The translations under genes were made by a program, and so were the position numbers. This document shows, one piece after another, positions 1 through 6,030 of a stretch of 7,859 nt of DNA. Under the pieces are notes generated by a model. The model was given only the letters and a program-made list of their open reading frames with translations. It was not told the origin of the DNA and made no database searches. Each line of letters opens with the position of its first letter. Position 1 is the first letter of the stretch. This stretch comes from Dehalococcoidia bacterium (GTDB taxonomy: Bacteria > Chloroflexota > Dehalococcoidia > Dehalococcoidales > Fen-1064), in contig DUES01000075.1 in NCBI GenBank assembly GCA_011192055.1, positions 1-7,859 on the forward strand, written 5' to 3'.

Positions 1-191
1 CCGGCCTCTTCAAGCGTTACCACGTGAAAGACAAGCCGTGTATCCTCACCGCCAACACCGCCCAGCAGGAAGTTAAAGAGCGCCACAAAGAAAAACGGGA
101 AAAGAATAAAAGCAATCAGAGCCGGCCGGTCCCGGGTGAACCGCTTCAGGTCCTTCAAAGCAATGAAGACTATCTGACGAAGCTGTACCAT
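1..191 (-). CDS. ABC-2 type transporter permease, N-terminal part (runs off left edge)
   Basis: Reading leftward from an ATG at 191, the frame stays open to base 1 and gives 63 residues. They begin MVQLRQIVFIALKDLKRFTR, then a charged RDRP stretch and a hydrophobic span (about residues 24-43) ending in LLGGVGG. This is the usual N-terminus of an ABC-2 exporter permease: a short cytoplasmic amphipathic segment, then the first membrane helix. Its start shares one base with the stop of the upstream permease (TAATG), so the two are surely translationally coupled. Together with the ATPase at 1520-2269 this gives an ATPase-permease-permease order like YbhFSR or LnrLMN exporters, in which the two permeases form a heterodimer in the inner membrane. 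Most of the protein lies outside the window, so substrate and intactness cannot be judged. It is too short here to be obvious without following the coupling, but the reading is convincing. Confidence 0.85.
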   Translation of the reverse strand, partial: MVQLRQIVFIALKDLKRFTRDRPALIAFILFPFFFVALFNFLLGGVGGEDTRLVFHVVTLEEA

Positions 192-1372
192 TACCTGCCC
201 CCCGGTAAGGCTTTGAAGAGCATCCGGCTCAGTATCAGTCCCACAACAGTGACTCCGGCCAGCACTGCAAGTTCCATCCCGGCATCGGTAAGTGAACCCC
301 CGTCAACAATCACGGTTTTCAGGGCATCATTAGCATACGTGTTAAGCGAAACACGGCTGATTGTGTCCATCACGGAGCCTTCTGCTATCTCGAAAAAGGT
401 GCCGCCCAGCATCACCATGCCCATAGTGACAAACACAGCTATCCAGATAGCCTGGTCTTCAGTCCGGGCAAGGGCAGCAATGACCAGGCCAAGCGCGCTG
501 GCCGCCGCCGCGAAAACAAGGGCAATCAACAGGCACTCAAGAAATGACAGCGGTGTAAAAAGCTGGAAGACGATATAGGAGAGAGCCAGCAGAATGACCG
601 TCTGCAGGAAACCGCGCAGAATGCCTGCCATAAACTTGCCCGCAAATAACTGCCCGACACTCAGACGCGTAGTCAGTAACCGCTCCAGTGTGCCGAGCCG
701 GCGTTCCTGCACTATCGCCTGGGCACCGAGGGTTATGGCAAAGAGCACGTACATGGTGACAATGCCCGGCAGAAACTGGTTGACCAGGTCGGGACTGCTT
801 CCAACCGTTTCCTCCGTAATATCCACCAGGGGGTTTTCCTGCTCCCGCAGCAGGAACTTCCGGGTAGTATCATCAATAAGGTCACCGGGAATTCTTTTTC
901 CGGCCAGGGTGCTGTTGACCTGACTGAGTACCGTAAACTCCTGGTTCATCCGCTCCACCAGGCCCATTACCAGGCTGGCAACAATCTGGCCCTCCTGTCC
1001 GCCGTTTCCTCTCTGCCTGAAGAGAAGTTGAGTCTGCTCCCGCGAAGCCAGTTTTTCAGAGAAATCTTCCGGTATATAGATGACCATCAGCAGGTCTGAC
1101 CTGTCCAGTTTACGGTCAGCATCGGCTGGGGAAAGAAGCTCAAGGTCAACACTGTCAAGTTCCTCTACCTGTTCCAGCAGACGGGTGGAGTAGATACCTT
1201 CCGGGTCCTGATTGACCACGTGGGCGGTCCCGTGAAAAATGGTTGCCCCGCCGAATGCACCGTACATCAGGCCAAAAGTAACTACCGGCAGGAGCAGGCT
1301 AAAAGCCAGGTCACCCTTGTCCTGCAGGTAAATGCGCACCTCGTGTATGGCTACCAGTAAAGATTTAATCAT
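191..1372 (-). CDS. ABC-2 type transporter permease, 393 aa
   Basis: This is a membrane subunit of an ABC exporter. The topology is the one known for YbhS/YbhR and LnrM/LnrN-type permeases. One N-terminal helix (about residues 22-42, FSLLLPVVTFGLMYGAFGG) is followed by a roughly 155-residue soluble loop outside the membrane (45-198). Five more helices follow, at about 200-220, 250-272, 277-301, 308-328 and 364-387. Between helices 2 and 3 is the conserved cytoplasmic motif QERRLGTLERLLTTRLS (222-238), which contacts the ATPase. Length 393 is normal for the family. The start at 1372 is supported by an in-frame TAG 12 bases upstream and by the lack of other starts before helix 1, though no clear Shine-Dalgarno sequence precedes it. 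The ATPase lies upstream across a hairpin-filled gap, and a second permease begins on this gene's TAA. Substrate is unknown; drugs, lipids or peptides are typical for relatives. Confidence 0.93.
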   Translation of the reverse strand: MIKSLLVAIHEVRIYLQDKGDLAFSLLLPVVTFGLMYGAFGGATIFHGTAHVVNQDPEGIYSTRLLEQVEELDSVDLELLSPADADRKLDRSDLLMVIYIPEDFSEKLASREQTQLLFRQRGNGGQEGQIVASLVMGLVERMNQEFTVLSQVNSTLAGKRIPGDLIDDTTRKFLLREQENPLVDITEETVGSSPDLVNQFLPGIVTMYVLFAITLGAQAIVQERRLGTLERLLTTRLSVGQLFAGKFMAGILRGFLQTVILLALSYIVFQLFTPLSFLECLLIALVFAAAASALGLVIAALARTEDQAIWIAVFVTMGMVMLGGTFFEIAEGSVMDTISRVSLNTYANDALKTVIVDGGSLTDAGMELAVLAGVTVVGLILSRMLFKALPGGR

Positions 1373-1417
1373 GTCATCAATCTAGCAGGCTGCGAATCCT
1401 TTCGACCATCCCCCTGA

Positions 1418-1496
1418 CCCCCTTCCTAGCCAGGAAGGGGGCAGAGATTATATCTGGGGGACACCCCCAGACCCCCGCCATAGGGGCTTCGCCCCT
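1418..1496. repeat. cluster of three tandem perfect hairpins in the ABC operon
   Basis: Within 79 bases there are three perfect inverted repeats. The first is CCCCCTTCCT / AGGAAGGGGG (1418-1441, 10-bp stem, 4-base loop). The second is TCTGGGGG / CCCCCAGA (1453-1471, 8-bp stem, loop ACA). The third is AGGGGC / GCCCCT (1482-1496, 6-bp stem, loop TTC). They fill most of the 147-bp gap between the ATPase stop (1520) and the first permease start (1372). The composition, runs of G and C, is unlike the flanking genes. No T-tract follows on the transcribed minus strand, so these are not textbook terminators. They could be a REP-like dispersed element, or an RNA structure that stabilises mRNA or lowers expression of the permeases relative to the ATPase. 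From memory, similar G/C hairpin spacers recur between genes in some Chloroflexota genomes; I could not check that. Confidence 0.75.
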
Positions 1497-1519
1497 CTTT
1501 ACTCCTCTTTCTCATCAGC

Positions 1520-2269
1520 CTAATCACGCAGACTCCGTCCCGTCAGTTTCAGGAAAACATCTTCAAGCGTGACCTTGTCCGGGTCACCAATCTGGCTTCT
1601 GAGTTCAAGCGGGGTATCCATGGCAATAATCTCCCCGCCGTCCATGATTGCTACCCGATCGCAGAGGCGGTTGGCTTCCTCCATGTAGTGCGTGGTGTAA
1701 AGAACCGTCATACCGTTATCACGAAGACCCTCGATATTCTCGTAGATGTTGTTCCGTGACTGCGGGTCGACACCAACCGTTGGCTCATCAAGGAACAGGA
1801 GTTCGGGGTGTCCCATCAGTGCTATCGCCAGGTTGACACGCCGTTTCATACCGCCGGAAAACTTGCTCACCTTACCTTTTGCCCTGTCCTCCAGTCCCAT
1901 CAGTGAAAGGCGGGACATCGCCTGCTGTCGTGCCTCGTTGCCGTCCAGGCCTGACATTCGGCCGAAAAAGATAAGGTTTTCCAGCGCACTGAGGTCCTCA
2001 TACAGCGCCAGTTCCTGGGGGCAGACACCTATCAGGTTACGGACAGCATCAGCATCACGCTTTACCGAATGGCCTTTAACGGTAATATCACCACGGTCAG
2101 GCTCTAATACCGTGGACATCATCCGTATCGCCGTCGTTTTACCGGCGCCGTTTGGTCCGAGGAGACCGAATATTTCACCCTGATATATTGTGAAGGAGAC
2201 ACCGTTAACTGCTTTATGTTCGTTGAAGCTCCTGTGAAGGTCCTGTACCACCAGGTATTCTTCCGGCAT
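1520..2269 (-). CDS. ABC transporter ATP-binding protein, 249 aa (DrrA/NodI-type exporter ATPase)
   Basis: This is the ATP-hydrolysing cytoplasmic subunit that drives the two permeases encoded downstream. All hallmarks are present in order: Walker A GPNGAGKTT (38-46), Q-loop Gln85 in GVCPQELALY, signature FSGGM (137-141), Walker B LLFLDEP (157-163), the D-loop region VGVDP (165-169), and switch His194 in TTHYMEE. The C-terminus ends TLEDVFLKLTGRSL, typical of the drug/antibiotic exporter branch (DrrA, YbhF half, LnrL). It is a single ATPase unit of ordinary length with no C-terminal extension. The ATG at 2269 has a good Shine-Dalgarno sequence on the minus strand (GGTGAGGA, ending one base before the ATG on the strict pairing, or GGGG a few bases further up). 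A promoter matching the sigma70 consensus lies about 55-80 bases upstream. The gene is divergent from a second exporter ATPase at 2458. Confidence 0.96.
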   Translation of the reverse strand: MPEEYLVVQDLHRSFNEHKAVNGVSFTIYQGEIFGLLGPNGAGKTTAIRMMSTVLEPDRGDITVKGHSVKRDADAVRNLIGVCPQELALYEDLSALENLIFFGRMSGLDGNEARQQAMSRLSLMGLEDRAKGKVSKFSGGMKRRVNLAIALMGHPELLFLDEPTVGVDPQSRNNIYENIEGLRDNGMTVLYTTHYMEEANRLCDRVAIMDGGEIIAMDTPLELRSQIGDPDKVTLEDVFLKLTGRSLRD

Positions 2270-2322
2270 GTCCTCACCCCCCAGGTATATGCCCTGTCCG
2301 CATATTTCCGATAATAGCGGTC

Positions 2323-2351
2323 ATTATAGATGGATATACTGTAATTGGCAA
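2323..2351 (-). promoter_or_regulatory. sigma70-type promoter for the minus-strand ABC operon
   Basis: On the minus strand, TTGCCA (2351-2346) and a perfect TATAAT (2328-2323) are separated by exactly 17 bases. This predicts a transcript start near 2316 and a leader of about 47 bases before the ATPase ATG at 2269. It is the best promoter match in the window. No experimental support; inferred from sequence only. Confidence 0.7.
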
Positions 2352-2394
2352 GTGGTAGAATGGACTAATATAGGGGATAGTGACTCTCATTGTC

Positions 2395-2423
2395 TTGACG
2401 GTCACCAGGCCATAGGGTAGCAT
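2395..2423 (+). promoter_or_regulatory. probable promoter for the plus-strand ABC operon
   Basis: TTGACG (2395-2400, five of six consensus bases) and TAGCAT (2418-2423, four of six) lie 17 bases apart, giving a predicted start near 2430 and a leader of about 28 bases to the GTG at 2458. A 5-bp inverted repeat, GTGAC at 2380-2384 and GTCAC at 2401-2405, brackets the -35 box and could be an operator, although arms this short arise by chance. A weaker alternative is TTGGCA (2345-2350) with TATAGG (2369-2374). Confidence 0.45.
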
Positions 2424-2457
2424 GTGAAGACATAGTCCGTTCTCCTGAGGTGATTCG

Positions 2458-3369
2458 GTGGCGACGAATAACAGTACCGTAATCCATACCGCGGGACTCA
2501 CCAAGTATTATGGTAAACACAGGGGCATGATTGATATCAGCCTTGATGTCCGTCAGGGTGAGGTATTCGGTTACCTGGGCCCCAATGGTGCCGGTAAAAC
2601 GACCACTATCCGCACCCTGCTTAATCTCATCAGACCTACACGCGGCATGGCGTCAATATTCGGGATGGACATACAGCAGAAGGGACTGGAGGTCCGACGG
2701 CACATTGGCTACCTGCCCGGAGAGCTTGAGCTATATAATAATCTGACCGGTGCTGAAATGCTGCGCTACCTCGGAAGCCTGCGCGGCGGCGCCGATTGGG
2801 CGCACGTGGAAGACCTGGCTGCCCGGTTTGACTGCGACCTCCTGTCACAAATTCGCTCACTTTCACATGGGAACCGGCAGAAGATAGGCCTTATCCAGGC
2901 TTTCATGAACACCCCCGACCTGCTTATCCTCGATGAACCGACCATCGGCCTCGACCCCCTGATGCAGCAGGAGTTCTACCGCCTGGTCGGTGAAGCTAAA
3001 GCCCAAGGCTGTACCGTATTCCTGTCCTCGCACATCATGCCGGAAGTAGAGCGTGTCTGCGACCGCGTGGCCATAATCCGCGAGGGACAGATGGTAACGG
3101 TGGAAGATATAGATAACCTCAAGGCCCGTTCCATACGGCGACTGGAAATCCACTTTGACGGACCTGTCTCCCAGGAAACATTTACTGAAATCTCCGGTGT
3201 GAAGGATGTCCGGGTGCATGACTCCATCCTTACCTGCACCGTAGTCGGCCAGCTTGATGCGCTGGTCAAGGCCGCCTCTCAGTCCACGGTGGTCAATATC
3301 ATCAGTCACGAACCCAGCCTGGAGGAAATTTTCCTGGATTACTACCACGAGGAAGAAAGTATTGCTTAA
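2458..3369 (+). CDS. ABC transporter ATP-binding protein, 303 aa (second exporter)
   Basis: This ATPase powers the permease that overlaps its 3' end. Motifs are Walker A GPNGAGKTT (41-49), variant signature LSHGN (135-139) in place of LSGGQ, Walker B LLILDEP (155-161), D-loop IGLDP (163-167) and switch His192 in SSHIMPE. Where a Q-loop Gln is usual, the chain reads GYLPGEL (84-90). This LP-GE plus LSHGN/LSKGN combination is known from a BcrA/NatA-like branch of ABC-2 exporters, so it is a subfamily trait rather than decay. After the nucleotide-binding domain (about 8-222), residues 225-300 form a small alpha/beta C-terminal domain like that seen in other exporter ATPases, ending SLEEIFLDYY. 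The GTG at 2458 is preceded by GAGGTGAT at 2447-2454, which supports this start. It is not a close copy of the divergent ATPase at 1520-2269: signature, Q-loop and C-terminus all differ. Confidence 0.95.
   Translation: MATNNSTVIHTAGLTKYYGKHRGMIDISLDVRQGEVFGYLGPNGAGKTTTIRTLLNLIRPTRGMASIFGMDIQQKGLEVRRHIGYLPGELELYNNLTGAEMLRYLGSLRGGADWAHVEDLAARFDCDLLSQIRSLSHGNRQKIGLIQAFMNTPDLLILDEPTIGLDPLMQQEFYRLVGEAKAQGCTVFLSSHIMPEVERVCDRVAIIREGQMVTVEDIDNLKARSIRRLEIHFDGPVSQETFTEISGVKDVRVHDSILTCTVVGQLDALVKAASQSTVVNIISHEPSLEEIFLDYYHEEESIA
3349..3364 (+). promoter_or_regulatory. ribosome binding site and TTG start of the second permease
   Basis: GAGGA at 3349-3353 lies 8 bases before TTG at 3362. In this frame no ATG or GTG occurs between 3254-3259 (far too early, inside the ATPase coding sequence) and the first membrane helix. 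TTG 3362 is therefore the best start, and it overlaps the ATPase stop (TAA 3367-3369) by 8 bases. Confidence 0.7.
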
Positions 3370-4162
3370 CAGCATATTTCTGAAGACCATTCGGGACCGG
3401 CGTCGCTCCCTGTTATTCTGGGGGATAAGTTTCGTGCTTATCGCCGTTCTGGTGGTGTCTCTATATCCTTTAATAGAGAGTTTCAGCGCCATCCAGGAAT
3501 ATATGGAGTTATTCCCGGAAGAAGTCCTGGCTCTTTTCACCGGAGGCATGAACGACTTCACTTCTCCGGAAGGCTATCTCCACAGCGAGTTGTTTTTCAT
3601 GGTGTTCCCCCTGCTAATCATGGTTTTTGCTATCAATTTCGGTAGCAGTGCCGTAGCCGGGGAAGAAGAGCAGGGTACGCTTGACCTGCTGCTCTCAAAT
3701 CCGTTACCTCGCTGGAGACTGGTACTGGAAAAATCCGCTGCCCTGGTCTTCAGTATATTTCTACTGGTTATAATCTTCTGGGGAGCTCTTGCAATCAGCA
3801 GTCATGTTGTTGGCATGGGCCTCAGTCTCACCGGGCTGACCGCGGCCTGTTTCAGTGCCGCCCTGCTCGGTATTGCTTTCGGTGCAATAGCCCTGGCCGT
3901 TGGTTGTGCCCGTGGTCGCCGCGGTCTGAGCATGAGTACGGCGGGGGCACTCGTCGGGTACAGTTATCTTCTCAACACAATGGCACCGTTGATTGACTGG
4001 CTCGAACCGTTCCGGGTCCTCTCTCCCTTCTACTACTACATCGGAGCGGACCCGCTTAAGAATGGTCTGAACGGTCTCCATGCAGCCGTACTTGCCGGAA
4101 TAATCGCAGTCTTTTTAACTGTGGCAATAGCCACATTCCGGAAACGGGACCTTTCAGTATAA
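3362..4162 (+). CDS. ABC-2 type transporter permease, 266 aa (TTG start)
   Basis: This is the membrane subunit paired with the ATPase at 2458-3369. From TTG 3362 the protein begins LLNSIFLKTIRDRRRSLLFW, an amphipathic, Arg-rich N-terminus typical of this permease family. Six membrane helices follow, at about 15-36, 76-98, 124-146, 158-183, 190-212 and 238-258. The conserved cytoplasmic coupling motif GEEEQGTLDLLLSNPLPRWR lies between helices 2 and 3 (100-119). The C-terminus is basic (FRKRDLSV), as expected for an inside end. A 266-residue length suits the family. A longer reading from ATG 3254 would add 36 residues (MMRWSRPPLSP...) that merely read the ATPase gene in another frame, so I reject it. 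One ATPase plus one permease suggests a homodimeric permease exporter (NatAB/BcrAB-like). Substrate unknown. The next gene starts 48 bases later and might be co-transcribed. Confidence 0.9.
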   Translation: MLNSIFLKTIRDRRRSLLFWGISFVLIAVLVVSLYPLIESFSAIQEYMELFPEEVLALFTGGMNDFTSPEGYLHSELFFMVFPLLIMVFAINFGSSAVAGEEEQGTLDLLLSNPLPRWRLVLEKSAALVFSIFLLVIIFWGALAISSHVVGMGLSLTGLTAACFSAALLGIAFGAIALAVGCARGRRGLSMSTAGALVGYSYLLNTMAPLIDWLEPFRVLSPFYYYIGADPLKNGLNGLHAAVLAGIIAVFLTVAIATFRKRDLSV

Positions 4163-4210
4163 ACACGTTACGCCAACGGTAATATTAACAGGGAAGAGGA
4201 GGTAAAAGAC

Positions 4211-5191
4211 ATGGAAATCCTGGCTTCCGGTGCCGCAAATTTCCGCATGCCTGACCCCGATGGCCACCGGGAATACCTGCGTGAGCACCGTGCCCGTGGA
4301 CTGGTGGACAAACGGATGACAGAGCAGGAAGCGGTCAGTAAGCTGGTCAGTGATGGTGATTATCTCTGTTATGACTGTACGCTTATTCAGCGCGGGCCCA
4401 GTTCGCTCATCAGGGAGATAATCAGGCAGCAGAAAAAAGACCTCTGGATAGGCGGCAGGTTTACGTATCTCATTGTCAACCTGCTTGTCGCCGGGGGTTG
4501 TGTCGGTAAAATAGATGTCGGCTACATCGGTGTCGGGCGGGCACTGAACAGGGTCCTCGATGAAGGCAATATCGAGGTAACCGAGTGGAGCAACTCCGCA
4601 ATGACAATGCGGCAGATGGCCGGGGCAATGGGGATACCTTTCATACCTATCAGGTTCCTCGGCGGGGCTGATTCATTCGAGCACTCGGGAGCCAAACTTA
4701 TCACGGACCCGTACACCGGAAAGGAGATCGTGGTCGTCCCGGCGCTCAATCCTGACGTGGGCATGGTACACGTACACCAGTGTGATATCCACGGAAATGC
4801 CCGTATCTTCGGTACCAGCGTTTCACCCTACGAGACTGCTGCTTCATCCAAAAAGGTGATTATTTCCACCGAGGAAATTATTGACAACGAGGAAATCAGG
4901 AAAGACCCCGCACGGACAACGATTCCGGGCTACCTGGTAGACGCGGTTGTCGAAGCCCCCTTCGGAGCACACCCCGGCGAGGTACCCGGTCTCTACGCCA
5001 GCGACACCGAGGCTATTTTCGATGCGTTCCGTGCTTCAAGACAAACAGACACGGAGGCGATGAAGGCTTACCTGGAGAAAAACGTTTACAGTGTTGCTTC
5101 CCATGAAGAGTACCTGGAAAAGGTGGTGGGAGTCCCCCGCATGCTGGAACTGAAACGGCGGGCAACTATCAAGGAGGGCTATTACCGATGA
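4211..5191 (+). CDS. class I CoA-transferase alpha subunit (glutaconate CoA-transferase subunit A-like), 326 aa
   Basis: This chain pairs with the next gene's product to move CoA between carboxylic acids in the cytoplasm. The C-terminal half strongly resembles Acidaminococcus GctA as I remember it: HQCDIHGNARIFG (189-201), EEIIDNEEIRKDP (221-233), IPGYLVDAVVEAPFGAHP (238-255), GLY (260-262) and HEEYLEKVVG (298-307). Two things are odd. About 34 residues (1-34) precede the usual start of the domain (MTEQEAVSKLVSDGD, 36-50). The glycine pair after that strand (ALGGFT in GctA) is replaced by CYDCTLIQRGP (53-63), which is in the CoA-binding part. Start choice is firm: GAGGAGGT at 4196-4203 lies 7 bases before the ATG, and the N-terminal extension is in frame with it. 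Substrate is uncertain; glutaconate itself is not implied. A related family, IpdAB, hydrolyses a ring-derived CoA ester instead of transferring CoA. Confidence 0.9.
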   Translation: MEILASGAANFRMPDPDGHREYLREHRARGLVDKRMTEQEAVSKLVSDGDYLCYDCTLIQRGPSSLIREIIRQQKKDLWIGGRFTYLIVNLLVAGGCVGKIDVGYIGVGRALNRVLDEGNIEVTEWSNSAMTMRQMAGAMGIPFIPIRFLGGADSFEHSGAKLITDPYTGKEIVVVPALNPDVGMVHVHQCDIHGNARIFGTSVSPYETAASSKKVIISTEEIIDNEEIRKDPARTTIPGYLVDAVVEAPFGAHPGEVPGLYASDTEAIFDAFRASRQTDTEAMKAYLEKNVYSVASHEEYLEKVVGVPRMLELKRRATIKEGYYR

Positions 5192-6003
5192 CTACCGAAG
5201 CAACTTCATTCTCCGAGATTGAGTCAATGCTCTGCACGTGCGCCAATCTCATCGAGGAGGACAAGGTCTACTGGGTTGGTGGCGGAGGTTACCCGCTGCA
5301 GTCAGTGATTCTGGCACACCGGCTTCACGCACCGGACGTGACTATCATTACCGAGGACGGCGGTATCGGGCCTCGTCCCGCTATTCCCCTGGACCCGATG
5401 ATGGCAATGGTCAGTGCCAAAAGCGGTTATAAAGCCCTTGCCTGGACAAGCATGAATACCGTTTGTACCCATGCCTCTCTGGGACTGGTGGACTACGCGA
5501 TACTCCAGACACTCCAGGTTGACCCATGGGGCAATATCAACTCCTCTTTCCTCGGTACCGATTACTTCCATCCGGAGCGCCGCTATGGAGGGTCGGGAGG
5601 AGCGAACGAGATGGCATCCCTGTGCTGGCGTACCATCCTGATGACCATGCAGGAAAAAAGGAAGTTCGTCAAGCGGGTCGATTTCATTTCATCGCCGGGC
5701 TTTATTGACGGTACTCCAAATGCGCGGGAGAAAGCAGGTCTGCCGCCCGGCACCGGACCCTACCGGTTACTCACACCGGAGGCCATGTTTGGTTATGACG
5801 AGAAAACTCACTACATGAAGCTGCTGGCAACCGCGCAATGGGTAACTGTTGATGACGTCCTGGAGAAGATGGACTTCGAACCGCTCGTTGCCGATGATGT
5901 TGAAAAGTTAAAGCTCCCCAACGAGGAGCAACTGCTTACCCTGCGCACCCTGATTGACCCGGCAGGTAATACTATCGGTACCGGCAAATGGATTGAGTTG
6001 TAG
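5188..6003 (+). CDS. class I CoA-transferase beta subunit (glutaconate CoA-transferase subunit B-like), 271 aa
   Basis: This is the catalytic partner of the upstream alpha chain. Aligned from memory with Acidaminococcus GctB it matches along its length: the N-terminal glycine loop (VGGGGYPLQ, 30-38), HAPDVTIITEDGG (47-59), QVDPWGNINSS, YFHPERRYGGSGGAN, KRKFVKRVDFISSPGFIDG and a C-terminal IDP. Glu56 in ITEDGG falls where GctB has its catalytic Glu54 (IIVESG), the residue that forms the glutamyl-CoA thioester. Its presence favours a true transferase over an IpdB-like hydrolase. Length 271 against about 266 for GctB is normal. The ATG overlaps the alpha stop (ATGA), and AAGGAGG at 5171-5177 gives a strong ribosome binding site, so both chains should be made in equal amounts. 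Substrates cannot be read from sequence; the neighbouring acyl-CoA genes point to organic or fatty acid degradation. Confidence 0.92.
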   Translation: MTTEATSFSEIESMLCTCANLIEEDKVYWVGGGGYPLQSVILAHRLHAPDVTIITEDGGIGPRPAIPLDPMMAMVSAKSGYKALAWTSMNTVCTHASLGLVDYAILQTLQVDPWGNINSSFLGTDYFHPERRYGGSGGANEMASLCWRTILMTMQEKRKFVKRVDFISSPGFIDGTPNAREKAGLPPGTGPYRLLTPEAMFGYDEKTHYMKLLATAQWVTVDDVLEKMDFEPLVADDVEKLKLPNEEQLLTLRTLIDPAGNTIGTGKWIEL

Positions 6004-6030
6004 CTTCGGGCAGGTCTAACACCCGGGGCT
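6002..6030. terminator. possible bidirectional stem-loop between convergent genes
   Basis: AGCTTCGGG (6002-6010) can pair along its whole length with CCCGGGGCT (6022-6030) as RNA if two G-U pairs are allowed, leaving an 11-base loop. It sits exactly across the 25-bp gap between two convergent stop codons (TAG at 6001-6003 and, on the minus strand, TAG at 6031-6029). No T-tract follows in either direction, so intrinsic termination is doubtful. Confidence 0.35.

Noticed and set aside
24..578. 184-residue open frame on the plus strand
   Set aside because: It lies antisense across the two minus-strand permeases, is low-complexity Ser/Thr/Ala-rich and resembles no protein family. It is a shadow of the real coding strand.
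2274..2504. 76-residue open frame on the minus strand in the divergent region
   Set aside because: It covers both predicted promoters and the start of the plus-strand ATPase, shows no family features, and its composition looks non-coding.
2863..3561. 232-residue open frame on the minus strand
   Set aside because: It is antisense to the ATPase and permease, both of which carry full family motifs. It has no recognisable domain and no ribosome binding site.
4120..4135. Perfect 6-bp hairpin TGTGGC-AATA-GCCACA near the end of the second permease
   Set aside because: It lies inside the last membrane helix's coding sequence, with no T-tract after it, so it is not a credible terminator. Short perfect stems like this occur by chance.
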